This document shows, piece after piece, positions 47,019 to 57,692 of a stretch of 64,000 bases of DNA (the stretch's first letter is position 1; each line of letters begins with the position of its first letter). Below the pieces are notes generated by a model. It made no database searches. It worked only from the letters and a program-made list of their open reading frames with translations, and was not told the DNA's origin. This stretch comes from Ligustrum vulgare. Lineage: Eukaryota; Streptophyta; Magnoliopsida; Lamiales; Oleaceae. The DNA lies in the NCBI GenBank assembly GCA_963555705.1, contig OY743183.1, positions 48,783,466-48,847,465 of the forward strand, read 5' to 3'. Made by a program: the position numbers and the translations under genes.

Positions 47019-47129
47019 TAAACATCTTTTATCATCACAAATATAAATGATATAAACAGTCTCGCACGCACGAAGCTATACTATATATATTCTATTCTTA
47101 TAACGAGGAGTACCAGTATTAGATGATAA

Positions 47130-47336
47130 ATGGATTCTCCTCTTCCATTTCTCATCGTAGGAGTGGGGGTAAGTGCAATTGTAATGAAGATGATTGACTC
47201 AATTCCTAAACCACCTCCTCCTCCTCCTAAACCAGCATACTTAAAATTTCCACCAAGAAATTTTACTGTTGAAAAATTAGAGATATCGAACTCTAGGAAC
47301 TCCTCGGTGGTTGCACCACCGCGGTATCGCCACTAA
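47130..47336 (+). CDS. 68-residue hypothetical protein, P1 left arm
   Basis: ATG to TAA without interruption. It has a hydrophobic N-terminus (PLPFLIVGVGVSAIVM, residues 4-19) that could be a signal anchor, then a run of prolines (PKPPPPPPKP, about 26-35) and a basic, polar end (APPRYRH). It is repeated in four places with only V/I, N/K and proline-number changes. KFPPRNFTVEKL vaguely recalls the region before the cytochrome b5-like domain of membrane steroid-binding proteins, but that domain is absent. I do not recognise the protein. It may be a first exon carried by the repeat. Confidence 0.4.
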   Translation: MDSPLPFLIVGVGVSAIVMKMIDSIPKPPPPPPKPAYLKFPPRNFTVEKLEISNSRNSSVVAPPRYRH

Positions 47337-48103
47337 GGTATTGATACTGAAATACCTTAGTTACTGAAATAGTTGTTTGATATACTGTTGATTTAGTTCA
47401 TCTATCCGGATTCATCTATGAAGTAGTATGATTCAATCTCATTGAATCATACAAACTTCTATTCGGATGAACCGGATTCATTCGGATAGGTATTGATACT
47501 GAAATAGTTGTTCATTGAATCATACAAACTTTTATCCGGATTCATCCGGATAGGTATTGATACTGAAATAGTTGTTTAGTTGTTTGATTTACTTCATCTA
47601 TCCGGATTCATATATGAATGATACTGAAATAATTGTTTAGTTGTTCATTGAATCATACAAACTTCTATCCAGATTCATCCTATCTGATACTGAAATAGTT
47701 GTTTAGTATGTTCAGTTGTTTGATTTACTGTTGATTTACTTCATCTATCCGGATTCATCATAATCATACTTCTATCAAACCGGATTCATTCATGGATGAT
47801 GAATCCGGATAGAAGTATGAAGAAGTATGATTCAATCTCATTGAATCATACTTCTTACAACTAAACAACTATTTCAGTATCAATATCTATCCGGATGAAT
47901 CCGGATAAAAGTTTGTATGATTCAATGAACAACTATTTCAGTATCAATACCTATCCGAATGAATCCGGTTCATCCGGATAGAAGTTTGTATGATTCAATG
48001 AGATTGAATCATACTACTTCATAGATGAATCCAGATAGATGAACTAAATCAACAGTACATCAAACAACTATTTCAGTAACTAAGGTATTTCAGTATCAAT
48101 ACC

Positions 48104-48310
48104 TTAGTGGCGATACCGCGGTGGTGCAACCACCGAGGACTTCCTCGAGTTCGATATCTCTAATTTTTCAACAGTAAAATTTCTTGGTGGAAATTTTAAG
48201 TATGCTGGTTTAGGAGGAGGAGGTGGTGGTTTAGGAATTGAGTCAATCATCTTCATTACAATTGCACTTATCCCCACTCCTACGATGAGAAATGGAAGAG
48301 GAGAATCCAT
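48104..48310 (-). CDS. 68-residue hypothetical protein, P1 right arm
   Basis: The inverted copy of the left-arm ORF, with I for V at residue 14 (GVGISAI) and K for N near residue 57 (SRKSS). It is otherwise the same, including six consecutive prolines. It is divergently placed, 0.77 kb from its partner and pointing toward the palindrome centre. Confidence 0.4.
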   Translation of the reverse strand: MDSPLPFLIVGVGISAIVMKMIDSIPKPPPPPPKPAYLKFPPRNFTVEKLEISNSRKSSVVAPPRYRH

Positions 48311-50103
48311 TTATCATCTAATACTGATACTGGTACTCCTCGTTATAAGAATAGAATATATATAGTATAGCTTCGTGCGTGCGAGACTATTTATATTTGT
48401 GATGATAAAAGATGTTTATAGTTTTTACATTACATAGAAAAATATACGTTAAGTAACTTTTGCATAAGACATAATCAAATCAACCATCTTAAACAAAATA
48501 AGTCAATAGCATTTGCACGGATAAAGTTCCCTTGTCAATGTATTTTCTTCAACAAGCAAAGAGAAAAGAAAAAAATCGATCAAGTACAGAAGCCAAGCCT
48601 AGATCAATAGTAGAGTACAAAAACCAACAAGACTTAGTAATAGCATCATGTCATCATCAAAAGAAAGCTCAAGACCTTCTTTATTTTCTGAATTGCTCTT
48701 AATATCATAGGCATTATAATGAACTTTTAGAAAATTGTCAGTAGCTGGATTCTATGCTTTAGTATCAATTCCGACTTCTTAGAATGAGAGTGAAGTCTTC
48801 GTCCTCGCAGTATGATGAAATACAGAAGTCAAGCCCATGGTAAAAATTAATATAGGGTCCCCCCCTCTCCCAAAAAAATTAATATATGAAAGCCTGCTTT
48901 ATACTTATCCCTTTTAAATTGTTAAAGAAGTTTTCACCATATTTTCACAGATACCTATAATGTATCTATTTGACGACCTTATCTCTCAGTCATTGCGTTC
49001 CTTATGTACACAGAGAATCTGGTGCTGCTTAAGATGGTCAGAAGTTTGTTTATTTTCAAATGTATTAGACTACATTTTAGGAAAGTATTTCCCACTCCAC
49101 TAATCTGTCCAGATTTATTGTGTGCAAATCGTGAAGATCTAGTTAAGGGAAGCTAGGACGCAACAATAGAGTAGCAATTTGCATTCACAAATTCAAATAT
49201 ATTGTACGTACCTCAGCAGCACTCCGAACCTCTTGCTCATAGGTTGATGAAACGGTTGTTATAATATTGAAAAATACAATTGCCCCTGATAAAAGACAAA
49301 TTCATCAAAAGTTAGGACATAAAATAATGAAGTGAAAAAAACTTAATTCTCTATTTTATCTGCATTCTACCTGGTTTGTTTAGATGGTAGTTGTTGCAGT
49401 TCCTTGAAATATATATATATATTAAAAATTATAAAAAGGGTGATACAATAGCATGTTTGGTTAAGCTTAAAAGTTCTGTACACATGCTTCTAGAGAGCTT
49501 CTAAGCTAGTTAACTATAAAATGTTCACATTTAACCTGAGGGATCGCAATCGATGAGAGATAATCAAAGTTTCATGAGTTTCTCATTCAAAAGATCTCAA
49601 TATTGATCATGAAGTTTAGCGTCATAAGAAAAAACTCGATCTTCGAATGCAGATCCCACTGACTACATGGGGAAAAAAAGACTGATGAGCGAATTAACTC
49701 ATACTTTTTTCATGTCTTCGACCAAAAAGACTACAATTATACAATCCAGAAACAAAATGCGAAAGATAAACAAAGTAGATACTATGAAATTTAGTGTGAT
49801 TATCTATATTAACAAAGGACAATAAGCAAACTTTAAAAATTGGTATCAAAAAAGAGAGCATGAAAATTAAGAATTGAGCTAACCTCGTATATAGAGCAGC
49901 TCTGGTGATGAGCTTGTTTTCCAATGCCTCTAAGGGCACTTTAAACCCAGGAATAAATAACTTGAAACATATTAATCACCAGTAAAATAACAAATACAGC
50001 ATAAAAATTGCAAATTTATGAACAAAAAAAAATGGAGTACTTGATGATTAAAAATCGTAACAGTGGCATGTTTAGTAAAGTAAACTGGAACTCAGAAATT
50101 TAA

Positions 50104-50169
50104 TCCTCAAAAAACCCCTCTCCCCTGAACCTCGCTTTCCCGACAACATAAGATCCAAAAAGGAATATA
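50104..50169. repeat. 66-bp direct repeat flanking the second Helitron, left copy
   Basis: Starts TCCTCAAAAAACCCC and ends AAAAAGGAATATA. The partner is 51980-52045 with a single difference (GACAAC versus GACAGC). The uninterrupted inverted copy near 60013-60080 has this segment only once. Confidence 0.9.
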
Positions 50170-51979
50170 ATAAGTAATAACATTAACATGTCTTATACTA
50201 TAAAAAGTACTAACACAAAAAAATGTTTATAATTTCTAATAACGAAAGCACATTCTATATTATGAAACATTACTAACTAAAAAATATATTTTTTTTTTAT
50301 TATAATACAATTAGAAATTATTACAAATTTCGATAGTTACTAACACCGTATAGTTATTATTTAGTATTTTATATATACTTATTTTTTGTTTGAAATCTGT
50401 TCCACATTAAAAATTGTTAATTAGACTGCATGATTATCCTGGATTCTTAATTGCTGGTATTAGAAGTTTAAGACTCTACAATTGAGATTGAGAATGGTAA
50501 CGGCCAAAGTACTCAGTTTTCTCTTTAAATATCCGCAAATATTGAAAGTCATCTTACCTGCAATACTTCATATTTTGATTCTATATATCGCATCATGGCT
50601 TCAACATCTGCACTCTTGAAAGATCTTAACTAACATCGTGCACACTTGAGGTTAAAACTTCATTGGGCTAGCATATGGTTTGTACCAGAGCACTGAAAAA
50701 ATAATAGATGCATGTAAATGATTTTCATAGAAAAAGATGTGTTATGGTCCCAAATTTAACGCACGTATTTTAAATTTCTAATTGCATTTCAGTTTGTGTT
50801 GACAATATTGTTCTATTATCTACGTGCCTTATTTACCAATATAATTTGTATTCAGAGTAACAGGATTCAAGCTACAGTAAAGAGTCACCTCATTAATACT
50901 TACAACCATTGCACGAACATGAAATTTACTGCATTCGGCACGTTACAATTGTTAAAAATCGAGGAAACTACTCAATAACAGGCCATAAGTTCAGACTCTT
51001 TTTTTATTTTTATTTTTTATTTTTTTTTTTACGAGACTTACGTCTGGCCAACAGCTGACTGTTTTTTCCCTCAAACAATTTACAATTTAAAGTCTTTTGT
51101 TGAAATAACGGGACAAGGTTTGCAACTTTGAATCCTAATGAAGACTCAATGTGTAATATAAAGCAATAGTTGAAAGCACATACCTCTCAAGGAAGGGTCA
51201 TTCTTGCTCCAATATTGAACGATGCTGAAAACATAAATAGATATACGATTTCTACTAAATCATCCTGAATAAAATATATATCTTAGTTCAAATACAATTT
51301 GTATATTAGACAGCATGAGAGATTTGTTCGGAGACGTACATTCCACATAGTTCTTAAACGGAGTAAGATGTACTGGTGTATATAACCACAAGTTGAAGCT
51401 TAGAGTCGATGTTCCGATAACGTTGTTGAGAAATATTGATCATACTTTGAGATTGTGCAACGGAACAAGGTTAATTATTTCTAGGCTTGGACACCATGTT
51501 TTGGAGGTTTCAATCTATCGGGGAGTAATTCAGGGCAAAAGGTTTTTATTTCAAAAATGTTGTTAACTCCTTTAGATCCAATGTTGCCTTTTAAAATGTC
51601 AAAAAAGACCGTTCCCTTTAATAGTATCTTACGCCATGACAATCAATAAGAGTCGAGGACAACTATTCCACGTTGGTCTTTTCTTTGGAAGATCAGTGTT
51701 TAGTAATGGTCAACTATATATAACAATATCTAGAATTGCAAGTCGTTCTAACTTGAAGACACTTATATGTGACGAGGAAGGTAAATCAACCAATTAAGCT
51801 ACAAATGTCGTATTTAAGGAAATCTTCCAAATTTTGTATTAACTTCAATTTCGAAATACAAAATTTTATAGGTTCTTGTGTTCATAATATTTTTTATTAT
51901 ATATTGTGATTTTACGTTTCCCTATAATAAAATATTATCACTATCAAAGATTACGTGCAACGCACGGGTTTGAAAGTAG
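50170..51979 (+). mobile_element. Second decayed Helitron
   Basis: The helicase remnant is at 51388-51836. The 3' end carries the hairpin CGTGCAACGCACG shortly before TTTGAAAGTAG, a decayed CTAG-type terminus, followed by T. The 5' portion resembles 38560-38720 of the first Helitron. Absence from the inverted copy at 59161-61761 shows that it is an insertion in this copy. It is flanked by a 66-bp direct repeat, which Helitrons do not normally make. Confidence 0.72.
51388..51836 (+). pseudogene. Helitron helicase C-terminal remnant
   Basis: Readable pieces are HKLKLRVDVPITLLRNID, LCNGTRLIISRLGHHVLE, YAMTINKSRGQ, HVGLFFGRSVFSNGQLYITISRI and NVVFKEIF, the end of the PIF1-like helicase of plant Helitrons. 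Frameshifts and stops occur between them. It is closer to the usual family sequence than the remnant at 41092-41601. Confidence 0.82.
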
Positions 51980-52045
51980 TCCTCAAAAAACCCCTCTCCC
52001 CTGAACCTCGCTTTCCCGACAGCATAAGATCCAAAAAGGAATATA
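51980..52045. repeat. 66-bp direct repeat flanking the second Helitron, right copy
   Basis: See the left copy at 50104-50169. Confidence 0.9.
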
Positions 52046-52816
52046 TTCAATTACCCTCGACTTCATCTCCTTAAATAACTCTGCCTATAGAACAAAAAAT
52101 CATGCATAAAATTTGAAAATATTAATTTCATAGGATAAGAAGCAGTGAAGCTTCTGCCAACAGGATCATGACATAGTTCTATTCATAGAACAAATTCGAT
52201 GCAAAAAAAAAAGGCATTCTCAAATTATAGCAAACCTTTAAATCCCAAAAGTCAATAACGGCCATTTTTCTAATTCAAAGCACAAGTGAACTGGAGAAAT
52301 GAAGCTCAAGTACAAAACAAGCATTGATATTTGAAAATGCTCTGCACAACTTAATTTAGGGCAAGCATATAACAATTCTTTACTGAAGCTAAATACCCCT
52401 TACAAATGCAATTTCTCAAACTTAACCAAGCATCACAAGTGATGGATTCAACTTCACACGTACAGGAAAATAATACTATAAAAATTAAAAACAATAGAAG
52501 AAACCCATAACACGGAAACAATAGACCCACTTAAAAAATAAATAATCAAAGTGAAATCAAGATACCTATAAAAAAAAACCCACTAACTTAATTTTCTTGA
52601 CTTACAGCTTTAGAGAGATGATCCTCTGGCTTTAGCTTATACTCAGGAAACACATCCAAAAAAATTTCCTCTCGAATACTCATAAGTTTCTCTTCGCTTT
52701 AGCGATTTCCTCTTCTCTGTAACATGTTAAGAATTATATTTACTATAGAATTTATTACACCTAAGCCCAATAGAAAATTGGAGAACACAAGTTAGAATAT
52801 CATATAAATTACCAGA

Positions 52817-52849
52817 TAAACGTAATAAATATCGTATTTATTACGTTTA
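52817..52849. repeat. Perfect 15-bp inverted repeat with a 3-bp loop
   Basis: TAAACGTAATAAATA, then TCG, then its exact complement. It lies exactly where the long inverted repeat arm ends and overlaps the left end of the MITE-like element. Confidence 0.9.
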
Positions 52850-53098
52850 TGTGATGAGGGGTATGATTTGATGGAGTTGCATGATTCAATTGAAACTCTA
52901 ATCTTACTATCAAATTAGTCTATTTATCCACGTTTTCAAAAAGTTTGGCTATTTCAATATCGCGTCAACCCCGATTCATGAAAATGCATTAGAGATGTTC
53001 TTACGGATGACAAATATGTCTTAATTTGATAGTAAGATTAGAGTTTCAATTGAATCATGCAACTCCAGCAAATGATACCCCTCATCACATAAACGTAA
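52841..53098. mobile_element. MITE-like foldback, 258 bp with ~77-bp inverted repeats
   Basis: 52841-52917 (TTACGTTTATGTGATGAGG...) and 53022-53098 are inverted copies with very few mismatches around a 104-bp loop. It has no coding capacity. The target duplication is not resolved. Confidence 0.75.
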
Positions 53099-53542
53099 AT
53101 CCTTATTTTAAAGAAATAATATTGATTTCAAAACAAATTTCCAAATTATTTTGCCGATAAATTCAGTGGACTAAATCATCATCAAGCAACAGGTTTTAAA
53201 TGCTATTTTTAGATGGTGAGTAGAAACAAGAATTTAGAGGAAATTTGTAACTGCAATTTAATCTCTATCCAAAGAAGAGCCCCTTCAGTTTTATCTTTAC
53301 TCACTAGCAGGGATTCCACACATAAACAAGAAATTTATATGATGCATGTAACTATGGATGTAAATATTTAAAATGAAATAAGATTCACATATATTTGAGG
53401 AAGGCACCGATTTCTCGCTCTTGATTCCTTCATCCCGATATATTTGGGGCAAAACAGTTAATTTTGTAGAGAATGGGAGAAACGGTTCATTTTGAAGATG
53501 GTTACAGTTGTTTTTCTTTATTTTTTATTTTTTGTAACTGCA
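53099..53542. other. Single-copy stretch, nothing recognised
   Basis: AT-rich; lies between the MITE-like element and repeat X copy 3. It has no counterpart elsewhere in the window. Confidence 0.5.
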
Positions 53543-54816
53543 TATTTATTGATAGAAGATTTTTTATTCCTTAATTATCTCGACTAATAAAACGTGATGT
53601 ATTTCCAAATTGTTTACTTGAAGATGATTTTTTTAAAATTGAAACTTTCAATGCTCCTGTTATCAAGTTCTAGTTTCCCCAGTCCCCCTTTTGCCTACTT
53701 GTCGTCGCCTGTCTCGCCCCTCCCACGCTCCACCGTCCACTACTCCACTCCACTCCACTCCACTCCATAGGCAGGCGGCAACCGGCAGGCAAGTGGCAAC
53801 GATTATCACTGGTGAGAAACTTATATATTTTATTTATTTTGCTATTTTATGGGTTTAACTTTCAATTCATCTGTTGTACTTCAATTTATGCAAATCTGAA
53901 ATGATTTGTTCCCTTTTTTGTGCTTTTTTTGGTTTGGAATGGTCAAATGAATTACTTCATTCTTAGTTGGAAAACCGATTCCGGTTAAGTTTCTTTATGA
54001 CTGAAAACATATTGTTAATTTAGTTGAATTTTGTCAGAACTGAAGTAGTAAGGTTATAAAGATTTCCCCTTTCCTGACAGACTAATAGTAGTGATGTTGA
54101 ACGCAACCTTGCACTTTCTTGATTCTTCAATGCGTTGAGAATCTTGAGATTGAATCAAATGAAACTTGAGTGTGATTGTGCGGTTAGTGAAAATGTAATA
54201 TTGAGAATTGAATATGAAAATGTGACCTGATTCCCTCATTTCTGATTCCCTTTAATAGTTTAATTCCCTTTGGATTTAAATTTTTGTAATTTAATTACCT
54301 TTAACTGTTTAACTTTAATCTCATCACAAATTTGCAATTGAAATATGCATTTTGCAGAGTCTGAGGGCATGTCCCGTAGCTAAGGAGCTTGCTTGATTCT
54401 TCAGTGCTTTGAGATTGAATCAGTTGAGGTGAGTGAAAATGCGATTTTGAGATTTAAATGTGAATCTGGGATTATGTGATAATGTTCTATGTGAGTTATA
54501 AATTATAATATTAGACAATGGATTTGGACTTGGTGAATTTTAGATTATGTGATTTAGATTATCTAATTTGATTTTGAGATTTGAATTTGAGAATGTGAGT
54601 TATAATGTTAGATAATGTCATTTCGATTTTTGTAATAGAAATCTTTATCTTTATATATCTATATTTATATCGATTTTGACTAGAATCTCAATTTTAAAAG
54701 AACCTGAAATTATTTTGTTTTTTAATTTTATTTCTTAACGGATACCATAATTTTTGGAAGTTATATACTCAGTGGGTCTTAAAAATTAGTGGGCAGTTAC
54801 AAATTTACGCCACCAA

Positions 54817-55335
54817 TGATACAGTGAACCAGTTTCTTTCTTCAAAGTCTCATTTCCTCAATGTTCAGGTTTTTCTCACCTTCAACTTCTTCGATGACTG
54901 GAGTGAGTTCATCCGTCTAAGTTTCCCAGTTCCCCCGGCCTGATCCTTCACATTTTATATCATTTCCGCAACCAGATCCACTTTAGCAATCAAACCCCCT
55001 TCTAGGCTGTTCCAGTTCCCCTTTCCCAACATAGCTATTGCTGAAAGCACCTCGACGACCACCACGAAAAGTACAAGGAGGACCGCCAAAGCCTCCAGTC
55101 CTCTCAGAAGATTTTCCTTCATCAAGACCTTCGTTTGCAATTGCAACTATACCACTAGAAACATCCCTGTATGAGTTCTCACTCTTGCTTGATTCTCTGT
55201 TATACCAACCACCACAAGCAACTCCATGCCAATATCCACGTTCACGTCCACCGCCACAGCCTCCTCTTGCAGATTCAGATTTTCCTTCTCAGCTAGAGCC
55301 GGTCGAAGAGGCTTGGACGGGAGTTTAGCAGAAAG
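54817..55335 (-). pseudogene. Captured RGGA-like fragment, copy 3
   Basis: Same antisense HABP4/PAI-RBP1-type fragment as 35170-35690, with scattered substitutions and the same organisation (glycine/arginine-rich, then GRGNW-like, then DELTQV-like parts). It is dead. Confidence 0.78.
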
Positions 55336-55555
55336 GAGGGGATAAATTGATTGGACAATTGTCTTTTAAAATCTAGAAACCAGCTTCAGAATTATCTTCA
55401 TCCCACTCGCAAATCCCCTTTTCTCCTTTGAGTTTTAATTCAAAATTATTCTGAGTGTTTATTTATTTATTTAGTTTGGGTCTTCCTTTTCTTGAGTTCG
55501 AAATGGGAATTGATGGAATTTGTTGATCATTGTTTTTTGATTATTTGATTGATAG

Positions 55556-55645
55556 GTTTTGGTGGCTGGGATAGGGGTAGAGCCCTTGAAGGTATGATAT
55601 CAGGAGCTCCCGCTTCTGGTAAAGGAACCCAATCTCATCACTAAG
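55556..55645 (+). pseudogene. Captured adenylate kinase P-loop exon, copy 3
   Basis: Encodes the same APASGKGTQ P-loop block with the same one-base loss and small deletion as 35909-35998, bounded by AG and GTGAG. Confidence 0.8.
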
Positions 55646-55994
55646 GTGAGTTTTTTATAATTATTTTTAATTTATATCTATGCCGTTTATATAGGATTTT
55701 ACTCGTGTTTAATGGAAGTCGAAATGTATATTTATGGTAGGTGTTATTCTAGATACTCATATAGGTTGATTATAAAAAACTGTTTGTTCCCATTTTTTCC
55801 CATCATTCTTAACCCTTTTGGAAAACCTGATTTATGATTAAATATGTAATGACATGGTTGCCAAACCCTTTGCACATTTTTGTTTACTGTATATGTATAA
55901 TTCCCCTCTGGAGCTTGTGTTTTTATTTATTGATTTCATTCACAACTATCGTACTAATTTGATGTCCTTCTATTCATATTCACAAAAGACTCAG

Positions 55995-57692
55995 CTGGTC
56001 AAAGGAAATATGCAACTATTTTCTGTGGACCAGTAACGGAGTCAAGCTCTTGAAGAGCATGTTGCATCATTTGCCTCGTTCAGAGGACGAGATGTTGCTT
56101 CCTTTTGATTTATGTTTCTGCATTTGTTGTTTCCCTAAGTTAGTTTCTAACTTTATTCATTTGTATACCTTGAGCAGGTTTCTGGAAATGATAAAGATTC
56201 TTTACTTATTTCTTTTGCCACAAAAACCTCTAATGCTGGACAGTTTACATCCAAATTGCATATCATTGAGCTTGGAGCCCAGCCAGGTGCATATATATTA
56301 ACTTTTTTTGATATCATTCTATGAATCAAAGTTGGTACATGCTGGAAGTTAATAACATTTAAGTTCTTGGAATTATCTCGCTTGTTTGTGAACCAAACAA
56401 GAAGAATCTCTTGGAGAATTGGCTAGATAAGCTGGAATGTAGCGAAGAACTTGGAGACCTTGTGAAGGTCAGATATTCTGTTAAATTTGAAATTTCTTTG
56501 TCCATATATTGTTTTCAATGTCAAATTTTGGAAACTTCCATTTTTTTTTTTAATTTTGTAACACAAACCTGCCTCTCCTTTTCTTTGTAGTTTTTTTTTG
56601 GGTACACTGTGGACAACGATCTTGCACTGAAAATATATATCAAAGCTAGAGCTACTCTAGAGTTGTGGCAGCTTTTGCTGAGCGTAGGGAGTTCGATAAA
56701 ATTTTGATATACACCAAGCAGGTTACTAGCCATAACATTCTTATGTTCTTGCTCCTTTTATTTATTTTAGGATAATTACCACATCTTAGTACGTGACAAA
56801 ACATTAAGTTCATAAGGAAATTTAACAGTGATTTTCTTCAATGTATTTTGCCTCAGCTTTATAGTTGTGCATCTAATAGTTGTTCAAATGAACAAATATG
56901 TTTATGCTGGTACATGTTGGATATGCACCTAATTATATGTTCCTACTGCAAAGCATTCTTCGGTCAGATCTCCAGGTATGCTTGGGATACAATTATGCAA
57001 CTATGACTTACTCTGGTGTTCATAGTAATTCTCCTTTATTCGAATGTGGCATTGAACATTTCAAATGATGTAAATCTTTACCTTGGTGTTTCAAGGGAGT
57101 TGTTAATTTTTCTCTCATGATGTCTGAAATGGAGGGAGGTAGTCCAGTTTATTACAATACCATTACCGATCTCTTTCTTCAGGTACGAGATTTATTGTTA
57201 CAGTTAATTTGAAAATTAAAATTGTTGGTTTTATGTGGCTGATTGTTTCATTTGTTGTCCTGACTTGCTTCCTTCTGCTATTGAAAGCACCAAATATGAC
57301 TCAAAAGTTTTAAGAATATGAATTATATGGAATATCTTTTATTAATTAATTTTTTCAATCATACTTTCACCAGAGGAACATGATCCGTGAGGCAACTGCA
57401 TTTTTGTTAGATGTTCTGAAACCAAATTTGCCAAGACATGCATTCCTGTAAAACTAGGTGAATTTTAGAGTTTGCTCTTTTGTTGTCGGTCCAGTTCATT
57501 TTATTCATCTTGTTGACATTTGGCATCAATTACGTGCATCTTCTATTCACGTCCTTGAAATCAATCTCGTGACCTTTCCAAATGTGGCTGACGCTATATT
57601 AGCGAATGGGATGTTTAGTCATTACGATAGGCTGTAGATTGGACAACTATGTGAAAAAGCTTGTCTTTTACATCCAAGCGCTTCAGGTTAAA
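55995..57692 (+). pseudogene. Captured clathrin heavy chain gene fragment with introns
   Basis: At least eight exon-like blocks in the correct order match the plant clathrin heavy chain, the scaffold of endocytic coats. Block 1 (55995-56080) reads LVKGNMQLFSVDQ and RSQALEEHVASFASFRG. Block 2 (56178-56286) reads [15 protein letters not shown] and [11 protein letters not shown], still in the N-terminal beta-propeller. A jump into the leg repeats follows: KKNLLENWL and [11 protein letters not shown] (about 56364-56467), TVDNDLALKIYIKARA with REFDKILIYTKQ (about 56600-56720), YAPNYMFLLQSILRSDLQ (about 56920-56975), [15 protein letters not shown] (57096-57181), [18 protein letters not shown] (about 57376-57445) and [21 protein letters not shown] (about 57555-57690). 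Stops, lost splice sites and small deletions make it non-functional. Introns are retained, so the capture was from DNA and not from mRNA. Confidence 0.88.

Larger units (their letters stand above)
47019..48421. repeat. 1.4-kb palindrome P1 (foldback-like) with a small ORF in each arm
   Basis: The two ends are inverted copies (ATAAACATCTTTTATCATCA at the left; the reverse complement at the right end) and most of the interval folds on itself. The inner part is made of repeated blocks built on GGTATTGATACTGAAATAG, AATCATACAAACTTCTATCC and the word TCCGGATTCATC in both orientations. The whole block is the reverse complement of P2 at 61762-63165, down to the coding variants in the arms. Confidence 0.9.
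48422..52812. repeat. Long inverted repeat arm, copy 1 (interrupted by a Helitron)
   Basis: Matches 59161-61761 in reverse orientation and 63166-64000 in direct orientation, with few differences. Read on the minus strand it carries exon-like blocks of an unidentified gene (see 59262-60970). The Helitron at 50170-51979 interrupts it. Similarity ends sharply at ACCAG, 52811-52815. Confidence 0.85.
53543..55768. repeat. Segmental repeat X, copy 3
   Basis: Begins with the 130-bp stretch shared with copy 2 (ATTTATTGATA..AGATTTTTTATTCC) and extends through the RGGA and adenylate kinase fragments like copy 1. Similarity to copy 1 stops at ACTCATATAGGTT (about 55767). Confidence 0.88.

Noticed and set aside
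47130..47336. Small ORF as a cytochrome b5-domain (membrane steroid-binding) protein
   Set aside because: Only a short KFPPRNFTVEKL stretch resembles that family; the heme-binding domain is absent.
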